Source: Eustoma russellianum (lineage: Eukaryota; Streptophyta; Magnoliopsida; Gentianales; Gentianaceae). From it: DNA of 64,000 nt. Positions 56,516 to 64,000 of the stretch are shown piece by piece; the stretch's first letter is position 1; the number at the start of each line of letters is the position of its first letter. The stretch covers positions 35,027,505 to 35,091,504 of the forward strand of contig AP025046.1 in assembly GCA_036186865.1 (NCBI GenBank), written 5' to 3'. The translations under genes and the position numbers were made by a program. The notes beneath the pieces were generated by a model. That model searched no databases and was not told the DNA's origin. It worked only from the letters and a program-made list of their open reading frames with translations.

Positions 56516-56623
56516 CTAAACACAAAAGTGTAGCACATAAAGGTTTCATAAAAACGCATTTAAGCATCAACTTAGAAGACTAAAAATTCAACTTAAGTAA
56601 CTATTATTTAACCTTAATCGTAC
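56516..56623 (-). other. 108-nt intron-like gap between gag and protease of element 2
   Basis: On the minus strand GTGACAG is followed by GTACGATTAAGG and the gap ends TTTGTGTTTAG before GTGTGATCCTAG. It separates NMVTG from VILVNK at the same codon as the 77-nt gap in element 1. The gap contains stops, so translation of protease would need splicing or another bypass. Confidence 0.65.
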
Positions 56624-57716
56624 CTGTCACCATGTTGGCGTCCTCATGTACCTCAACGTCCGTCATCGCGTGGACTCTCGCATTGGGCCTGCCTCTCTGC
56701 TGCTGGGCTGGCCCTGCTGCTGCCTGAGGCTTAGGGTTCCATTCGGGGCAATCCTTGATCCTGTGGTCCGCCTTTCCACATTTGAAACATGCTCCGGTTA
56801 TTTTCCAACATTCACCCGTGTGTCTTTTATGGCAATGTGGACATACAGTAGGTGCCTGACGATCAGGCTGATTCTGTTGCGGTGCCCTCTGAACTGGCCC
56901 CGCTTGCCCCTTTCTAGGAAGCTTGACCCAACGTCCAGGTCTACCACCACTCTGCTCTTCCCTCGGCCTCTTGCTCGACTCTTCACGAGCCTCTTTAGGC
57001 TGTGACCTGCGCATGTCACTCTCCACACGGTAACATGCATCCAACATCTCCTCAAAAACCTTTAAACTGGACCCCGCTATTGCCGTCCGTATGCGGGGGT
57101 TCAAACCTTCCTCAAACTTCAACATCTTTACCCGATTGTTTTCCAATACCATGGGCATGAATTTTCCCAAGGCATGGAACCTATCTGCATAATAAGAGAC
57201 AGACATCCTTCCTTGCTCAAACTTGTCAGACTGCCTCATCTTCTCCAAGATGGCAGTCTCAGGCACATAGTAATCTTTGTAAGCCTGTACGAATTGTCTC
57301 CAATGAATAGGAGGGGTCATCTTTGGCAGAATGCCATTCCACCAGGCATTAGCTCTGCCGATCAGCAATGCTGTGGCCACATCCACCTTCAGTTCTTCAG
57401 GCACTTGCACAAGCCTGAAGCATTTCTCTACTTCATCTAGCCAAAACCCCTCCACCTCTGGGTCAGTGGTCCCTTCAAAGGTTGGGGCATGCATCTTGCG
57501 CATCTCCCCAATATAGTACCTGATACCTTACTGGGGAGGTGGTGGAGGAGGTTGTTGTGGTTGTTGCTGCTGCTGAGCAACCCCTTGAGCTATCACTGTG
57601 ATAGCGTCAATCAGTGCTTGTGGTACTAGGTTTGATGGTGGTGGTGGAGGGTTCTCATTCCCATTGCCACCGTTTCCTTGATTATCTCTTCTAGGAGGCA
57701 TTTTCTGCAAAATCAA
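56604..57716 (-). pseudogene. Gag of element 2 with two zinc knuckles
   Basis: The likely start is MPPRRDNQGNGGNGNENPPP at about 57701, running through a Gln/Pro-rich linker to a TAA at 57528. The same frame then gives the 299-residue part: FWLDEVEKCFRLVQVP, ANAWWNGILPKMTPP, SVSYYADRFHALGKFMP and FEEGLNPRIRTAIAG (capsid). These are followed by a basic linker and two knuckles, CPHCHKRHTGEC and CFKCGKADHRIKDC (CX2CX4HX4C), then RPNARVHAMTD. Only one nonsense change was seen. Confidence 0.92.
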
Positions 57717-57965
57717 CGCTTATTAGCATTCAGCAATTCCAAAAAGTAAGTACTGAAGGCCCATATGCGTTGTACAAGGTAGAATTTGTACCCTAAATAA
57801 AATAACATTTGTTGATTAACTTTTATCGCACTCGCACACACCCATACTAATCAAACTTACATATAGGATCACATACTTAGACCTAAAGATCAATCTTAGG
57901 GTGATAATCATAACTTAAGACTCTACATGTCATAACCTAAGTCTCCGAGGAAGATCTGAAACCTA
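57717..57965. other. Leader between primer site and gag of element 2
   Basis: Non-coding leader in element orientation. No other feature recognised. Confidence 0.55.
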
Positions 57966-57980
57966 GGCTCTGATACCACC
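57966..57980 (-). other. Primer-binding site of element 2
   Basis: On the minus strand GGTGGTATCAGAGCC follows the LTR directly and matches the initiator tRNA-Met complement. Confidence 0.92.
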
Positions 57981-60619
57981 TGTAGCGCCCCGACCCGGAC
58001 AGCGGAATCCAAACCGGTGCACCCGTCGTAGCTTACTGAGAAGACTACAAGACGTCTCATCTCTCGAATACACATCATCACTGGCGTAAGAGAAATAAAT
58101 GCGGAAACATGTATCTAATGAATCTCCAACATCAATTACATACATCAAATGATAATAAAATCTCAAAGGAAATAACAAACTAATCCTCAAGTGCATAAAA
58201 GAACTGGAATTAATAACAACTGTCTCAACTAGCTCCCCAACATGTCTCTATATATCCCATTCAGCCCACTCGCCATCGTCTTCTATGAATATCATGTCGT
58301 AGCTAGGCTCATCTGCAATTACAAAGGTAGTACCCTTAGCGAAAAACGCTAGCAAGTAACCCGCTTATAAGACATACAGGATCAACACATGGCAAGACAT
58401 GAGTAGTATATAATTCAAGGGAAATGGGGCACATGTCTTGTATACATTCAAAAGCATAGATTTAACAGTACAAGAACATAAGACAGTAATTCATAACCAC
58501 TACCAAATAACAATCATTCAAGTCACATAGCAATCATCCCAACTGACTCACGTGATGCATGACAAAATATGCACTACACTACAAAGTCACAAATGCATGG
58601 GCGATTTCTTTTCAAAACAGTGCAATGCATGTCACAATGTCCGGTCTCGAAAATTTATACCCTGTAACGCGCCCCAGCTTATATTTCCATCCTACAGACA
58701 ACTTTATACCATGTAATGCACCTCGGCTTATATTTCCATCCCGATTTGCATTACAGACAACTTTATACCCTATAACGCGCCCCGGCTTATATTTCCATCC
58801 CGGTTAACGTTACAGACCTTTGTGCCCTGCAATGCACCTCGGCTTATATTTCCATCCCGATTAACATTGCAGGTCACCTTCGCAAATCTGCGCTGAAGCA
58901 CAGTTCTTTCAAAACAATATGCAAATGCAAGTGCCATGATGCATGACTTCTTATCTCATTCACATTCTTGTTCACATAGATGCAATTCACATTCACATCA
59001 ATCAATCGTAAATGGTACCCCTCACTCATCATTGCTTATGTTTCACGCTAGGTCGTCAACACTTTATCTTAACTCTAGAATTCACAAACCTATGTGAGTT
59101 CCCCCTTATTCCTCCATTGACCTTAACAAAAGCTCATACGTTCATTTCCTAATCCCTCTTGGATCATCCACGTTGAATTCAGAATCGAATACCCTTCAAA
59201 TTCTCCAAACTTGATTCACCATCTTAAGTCATGTTCCCAAGACGTAAACTAACTTCAATCAGGTCCTAAGAAGTCTCTAAGGTCACCCAAAGAGTCCCTT
59301 AGCTTCCCTCTTTCTTCCCTTAATTTTCCCCCAAAACTGATGGACATCATACCCTCACATCGATCGATCGATGGGACTTCATACCCTCACATCAATCGAT
59401 CGATGTCCATCAGAGGACATCGATCTCTCCACCCTTTTCCACATCGATCGATCGATGTCCAATAGAGGACATCGATCGATCGATGTCCAACAGAGGACAT
59501 CGATCTCTCAGCTCCCTCTACATCGATCGATCGATCTCCATCAGAGGACATCAATCTCTCAACCTTCTTCCACATCGATCGATCGATGTCCATCAGAGGA
59601 CATCGATCTCTCCACCCTTTTCCACATCGATCGATCGATGTCCAACAGAGGACATCGATCTCTCAGCTCCCTCTACATCGATCGATCGATGTCCATCAGA
59701 GGACATCGATCTCTCAACCTTCTTCCACATCGATCGATCGATGTCCATCAGAGGACATCGATCTCTGACATCGATCGATCAATGTCAACGTTTCTCCAGA
59801 ATTTCTTCTGCGAATTTCTGTAGTCCTTCAGCCAATGTTTCCCCAATTTTCTTCCCATCAATCCAAGCCTAACAACACTAGCAATTCACGCTTAACTCAT
59901 CAACGCAAAACCTCCACAAATCCCATCACGCATTCAAGCCTAAATCGCACATCGCTCATCACAACGAACCCCAAAAGATCTCACCTTTCCTTCCCTCAAA
60001 CCCTATCCAGCGATGACGTCACATCAAGAAGGGATTACGGGGTATGGATTTGCAGGATTCACACGAAATCAACAACAACAAAACGATTTTCATCATATAA
60101 CGGCCAAATCATCGACACCAACCACATAAATCATATACAGGTAATCACGAAACGAAGCTAATGCATGGTGATCCATTTTAGTATCAAAATAGGCCATTGA
60201 CTTTCGCAAAAACGTAAGAACTTATAAGATGATTACTTGCCTTTGATTACTTAGAGAAGAAACGAAGAACGAATGAGGAACGGATTGAAGATCTAGAGGT
60301 TTTCTTCTCTAGGGTTGCAGAGGTGAGAGGAGATCGCTCAATGAACTAGAGGGGGCGGCAGTTTCTCTGCGTAAAATGAGAAAACTGACGTTGTCAGTTT
60401 TTTATATGGAAAGGGGAAAATTTGGAGTTTTTAAATTATATCCTATTTTATTATTTATTTTTAAAGGATAAATCCTTAATATTTAATTCAAAAATTAAAT
60501 TCTAATTAATTCCATTAATCCTCTTATTTAATTCGTAATTCATTACGGTTGACCGTCATTAATCTCATTTAATTCCTTCTTTATCTCTTAATTATTCTAG
60601 GAGTGTGCGGGGCATAACA
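57981..60619 (-). repeat. 5' LTR of element 2
   Basis: It is colinear with 49985-52611 and ends CATAACA before TSD tcctg. Differences include the rearranged minisatellite, a short deletion in the TATAAAG array near 58690 and scattered substitutions. Confidence 0.92.
59358..59784. repeat. Higher-order palindrome minisatellite, copy in 5' LTR
   Basis: It has the same three-unit cycle as 51375-51773, but near 59455-59500 one unit is shortened so that two palindromes lie about 30 bp apart (gaggaCATCGATCGATCGATG). Palindromes 2 and 5 carry single changes (CATCAATCGATCGATG; final CGATCGATCTCC). The array has evolved by unequal exchange since the LTRs were identical. Confidence 0.88.
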
Positions 60620-60624
60620 TCCTG

Positions 60625-60850
60625 TGAACCAAAATCTGAAAGACATGTGGCTCACTTTTGCGAATCGAGATCCCCTAACCCCCAGCCCCTCACCCCCCTT
60701 CAGACCGCCCGCCACGTGGCATACAGGGACGGCGGTGAGGCTGGGTGCGGGTGACTCTCACCCAGTCTCACCACCCCTCCTGTGTGCCACGTGTTACAGG
60801 GTCCTTTAATACCCCTTAAAAGGGGGTCAGGCGATTCCATCCCTACTTTT
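60625..60850. repeat. Right flank: duplicated 100 bp followed by a palindromic unit
   Basis: Up to 60724 the sequence matches 52612-52717. Beyond it lies an inverted-repeat block: CACGTGGCATACAGG (60713-60727) mirrors cctgtgtgccacgtg (60779-60793), with an inner pair gtgaggctgggtg / cacccagtctcac. It resembles a small MITE end or a hairpin-forming repeat; no TSD was found. Confidence 0.55.
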
Positions 60851-62588
60851 GCACACTTTTTTTTTATATTGTCATTGGTCACATTAACATGACTCCACTC
60901 TCACCTTATAATTTTATAACCAATTGTAATGGTAGTAAAAGATATTCTGTAATTTTAGTGCAACACAATTTGGTCATGCTATTTTTTTTATTTTTTTTTT
61001 GAAAGAAGTAGACTAGTATAACCCAAGTCATATCCAAATTGTCTAATACTGTTAAAAGGAAATTCTGACCGGTATATTTTCTTGGCCGAACTTGCTCTGC
61101 GTTCCACCTGTAAAGAAAAGGATAACAATACCATCTAACTTGAAAGCGCGTCTTATAATTAATAATCAGCTTTCATTTTTAGATTAATCATTGTTACTCC
61201 AACACTGGATCATGATGTATAATGCATTCTAACACAGTGACGCTTATATGGCCCTATTCAGGTAAATTCAAATTTGGCATTAACGTTTATTTTCCATACA
61301 CCGTAATATAGTGTTGCTATCACCTTGTTGTATGTTATATCTGGCACTGTAAAAGACCCTTTTTGTTTACCAAGCTGTAAATGCATCTCTACTTACTCAT
61401 ATGCATTTAACTTGTTATTAGATATAATCAACACAGTTAATCTAGCACGTTTATTGATAACTAACATTTTTTATCTCCTAAAAACTTTTCTACTGTCTTT
61501 ATATAGTCATTTAACATGGTTTATACGGTGCACAACCCGTATAAGAGCATCTTCTTTGTTTTTTTTTTTAAACTCTCCTCGTCAAATCTTCTTATACGAC
61601 ATTCGCTCAAACCCGTTTCATTCTGTTACTAATGAAATGGCACATGACAAGCAATAGAGTATGACATCTCCAACAATGCAATAGTCATCTTGGCAAAGAC
61701 AGAGACAAATTGTCTCACAAGATTTGAAAAATATGGCTTGAAAATAATGGACATCAAGAGGCGACTCTACGACAAAGTGTGAGGACTTAATAGATGTATA
61801 GACAAGCTCCAGATAAATATCACATACGTTGAATCTGAAATCAAGCATCTCATGGAAAAACTCCATTAAATGTCATCTGTCCCACCAAAATCATACGGTG
61901 CTTCCTATTCTAGAACACAAACATCTCTCTCACTGTGTACGTTAGATTAACGTACCTCTTCTTATTATCTTTTTTATACATATTCGCATAATCAGAGACT
62001 TGCAACTTTTGTTCTAACTTTCCATTTGAATCTGCTATAATGAGATTTTTCAGCATCAGAATTATAATTTATTAAAGAGATATCAATTCTAAAACATCTC
62101 CTTCAAGAACCAGCATTACGTCAACATACTCTGCTCATGTAATTGAATATTGCAGCTTTTATTCGTCCATATTACGTATGTAAGTATTTTCAGTACCATT
62201 AGTTTACAAATTAATTGAATGCGTCGTATCTTTTTATGTATAACGGTATACATGTCACCAGAAAGCAGTGTGCGTGGCAATTCAAAATTATAATGACATG
62301 TGTTAATATGTACATGCACAATACTATAGACTAACCCAGTAATAACCTATATAACAGTATTATATTCACGATGTGTGTGTTTTGATTTGAACCTTTTTTT
62401 CATTTGCAATCTCATAACCTAAATAACAAATGAGTTATGTTCTATAGACGTGTGTAGTTTCTTCTCATAGGTAGCAACTACCAACAGTTTCGTGGAAGTA
62501 CCCATGTCATTTTAGAAAGAATGTTTACTTGAAACAAAAGAGGAGCTTATTCTGCCGGAAAGAAGCAAAAGCAGAGAAGAAAAGAAAA
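60851..62588. other. Intergenic, no gene supported
   Basis: AT-rich sequence. A segment near 61660 (catctccaacaatgcaatag) has the wording common at ends of plant MITEs, but I could not find its partner. Short open frames lack recognisable domains. Confidence 0.45.
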
Positions 62589-62687
62589 ATGTCAAGAATG
62601 GAAGGAGAAAGACAAGATTCTGGAAATTGGACGAAACCAAATTTCCACAAGATCATCATGCCCTCTGCAATTAACGATGGTAGACTG
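62589..62687 (+). CDS. First exon of a B3-domain (REM/VRN1-like) gene, partial
   Basis: From ATG at 62589 the frame reads MSRMEGERQDSGNWTKPNF, then HKIIMPSAINDGRL, and is followed directly by GTAATTTTG, a plausible splice donor in phase 0. REM and VRN1-type B3 proteins begin this way: a short polar N-terminus, then (P)xFHKIIxPSxxxxxRL as the first strand of the B3 DNA-binding domain, with an intron at this position before RIPxKFV. I could not find exon 2 in the remaining 1.3 kb, so the gene either has a long first intron extending beyond the window or is a broken fragment. An in-frame ATG upstream at 62529 would add 20 basic residues. The intron contains repeat DNA. Confidence 0.6.
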
Positions 62688-62899
62688 GTAATTTTGAGCC
62701 CTCTTTCTTTATGTTCTTCGCCATAATATGTTTTTTCTTTTTTCCTCTGTACAAACATTGGTTTTCGTTTTCACGACTGTTATGCTTTTGTATACTCTCC
62801 AGACAAGCAACCCCCGCCCCCTCTCCGGTAAGGGGATAGGGAAGGGTGGGTATAGATTAGCTTCTTGTCACTAAATTTGTTGTGATGTAAAGTAACATT

Positions 62900-62970
62900 T
62901 GATCGACACAGATTGACGTAATTTTCATTATGGGTCATCGAAAAACAACCTCTTTGTATTTCTAACAGAT
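62900..62970 (-). repeat. RTE/SINE-like repeat, inverted copy
   Basis: It matches in reverse complement the stretch at about 2717-2795 and 63277-63345: gatcgacacagattgacgta, attttcattatgggtcatcg and caacctctttgtatttctaac. The two copies at 62900 and 63280 thus face each other. Confidence 0.65.
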
Positions 62971-63276
62971 AGGTATAGTTACATACATTCGATTCTTCGT
63001 ACTCCGCCATAAGCAGAATGAGGTAGCGTTGTTGTTGTGTTTTCACTGTTTCTAGTTACAGATCAGGCCTCAAATGTAGTCATAGAGAGGTTGGTCAAAA
63101 ACCAAAAATTAAACGAGCAGTAGAAAAAGTCATTTCCTTTGGTATCATAGTTTATGAAGATAAACGTCTGATGATATATACGTGTGTGTATATATAACAA
63201 CATTACTCCATTGCCTTAGAGGCTCTCGTCTATGGTGGGGGTACGGAGGGTTAGATGTATGTAATCATACACATGT

Positions 63277-63428
63277 GTTAGAAACACACAGAAGTTGTTT
63301 CCCGATGACCCATAATGATACGTCAAGCTGTGTCGATTAACTGATACTTCACAATATAAGAAGTGCAGCCAATTTAATGAGTCATTTTATTTTATTCCAT
63401 CATATTCCAAAGTCAAGAAAGAGTGTAT
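63277..63428 (+). repeat. RTE/SINE-like repeat, copy 2
   Basis: It is the direct counterpart of 2717-2880. Shared blocks include gcagccaatttaatgagtca and the run from tcaagctgtgtcgat to cttcacaatataag. Confidence 0.65.
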
Positions 63429-63551
63429 CCTTGACTCTATTGGAAATGAAAACTTACATATGTATGCGAAAAACCTTTAGGTCATCGGTTGAGTAGCATT
63501 TATCTCATTTTCGGGTCTCGAGTTCGATTTTCCTTTCCAATTTTTTATTAT

Positions 63552-63599
<48 letters not shown>

Positions 63600-63630
63600 A
63601 TGTATATATATGTATATATGTATGTAAAAT
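63552..63630. repeat. TA/GTATA microsatellite
   Basis: A run of about 20 TA units is followed by tgtatgtatatg-type repeats. The open frames across it are repeat-encoded. Confidence 0.92.
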
Positions 63631-64000
63631 TTGTGCCGACACAAAAAAGTCCGTATACACAAATAATGCAGCTGGCGAGTTCTGGCACGGGTATTTACTT
63701 TAGCTATGGAAAAGATGTAGCAAATATTTATACTAGCTAATGTTATTTGCTTTACTAATGGCATGGTCTTATGCTTATGAACCAACGCAATAATTAGTGG
63801 TAACCAGTTATTTAAGTTTTTGGATTTTAATTGGATAGATTGGTTCGAGGCAAAAGCACTTAATTACACAAGAAAAGAATGGCTAAGCCACATGAAATTT
63901 GAATCTGGTTATGGGAATGGAGGCATGATGGTCTACCATCATGACATGTTCAATTTCCAGCTGGGGAATTGGTACATTTGGTATACATTTATTCTGTACT
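63631..64000. other. Intergenic end of window, nothing recognised
   Basis: No domain, terminal repeat or RNA gene recognised. It would lie within the first intron if the B3 gene is real and continues. Confidence 0.4.

Larger units (their letters stand above)
49985..60619 (-). mobile_element. Chimeric Tekay-type chromovirus (element 2), 10.6 kb
   Basis: It is bounded by the TSD tcctg (49980-49984, 60620-60624), with TG...CA ends. LTRs are 2627 bp (49985-52611) and 2639 bp (57981-60619). On the minus strand the order is 5' LTR, tRNA-Met primer site, gag with two zinc knuckles, an interrupted protease with a captured copia gag piece, RT, RNase H with a missing exon, integrase and chromodomain. 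No polypurine tract is found before the 3' LTR; instead the 106 bp there match the DNA beyond the other LTR. RT and integrase catalytic residues are intact, though stops occur. Confidence 0.92.

Noticed and set aside
57174..57440. Plus-strand frames across element 2 gag
   Set aside because: These are shadows of the minus-strand gag, whose conserved capsid motifs and zinc knuckles identify the true strand.

Overview
This window is intergenic heterochromatin-like DNA from a flowering plant, most likely a eudicot. It is AT-rich and contains almost no host genes. Nearly everything recognisable is transposable-element DNA: Ty3/gypsy chromoviruses of the Tekay/Del type, a Ty3/gypsy element of the Tat lineage, a SIRE/Maximus-like Ty1/copia derivative, RTE-type LINE fragments, and small hAT- and MULE-type DNA transposons. 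The species cannot be named from the sequence.

Layout. Positions 1-5876 hold an hAT element (297-1697, 8-bp target-site duplication) carrying a 5'-truncated RTE LINE, further LINE/SINE-like tails, a truncated LTR (3539-3938), a 74-bp tandem duplication and a 307-bp hAT MITE. Positions 5877-48293 are one minus-strand Tat-lineage element blown apart by nested insertions. A defective 8.5-kb chromovirus (6228-14743, TSD ggatg) and a 22.6-kb SIRE-like compound (14937-37551, TSD ctgcg) both sit inside its 3' LTR. The SIRE-like compound is in turn split by an 11.9-kb chromovirus (22761-34691, TSD taatg). The Tat internal region (37837-47848) encodes gag, protease, RT, a double RNase H and integrase on the minus strand. 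It also carries a multi-exon antisense gene on the plus strand, itself hit by a 911-bp MULE-type foldback element (38883-39793, 9-bp TSD). An inverted copy of the Tat gag/protease region follows (48294-48940).

Positions 49985-60619 are a second large minus-strand chromovirus (TSD tcctg). Its protease region contains a captured Ty1/copia gag fragment joined to a displaced RNase H exon, and its LTRs carry a higher-order minisatellite of a 16-bp palindrome. The last 3.4 kb are mostly unassigned. They contain one plausible host feature, the first exon of a B3-domain (REM/VRN1-like) gene at 62589-62687 that would continue outside the window.

How the parts work together: the LTRs supply promoter and polyadenylation functions, the polyproteins would supply capsid, protease, reverse transcriptase/RNase H and integrase, and tRNA-Met-type primer sites (a different tRNA for the Tat element) would prime replication. 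Every polyprotein here is broken by stops, frameshifts or deletions, so none looks autonomous now. The most unusual signals are the chimeric copia/gypsy protease locus, intron-like GT-AG gaps at shared positions in the chromovirus polyproteins, the spliced antisense gene of the Tat element, and an LTR whose homology overshoots into flanking DNA.
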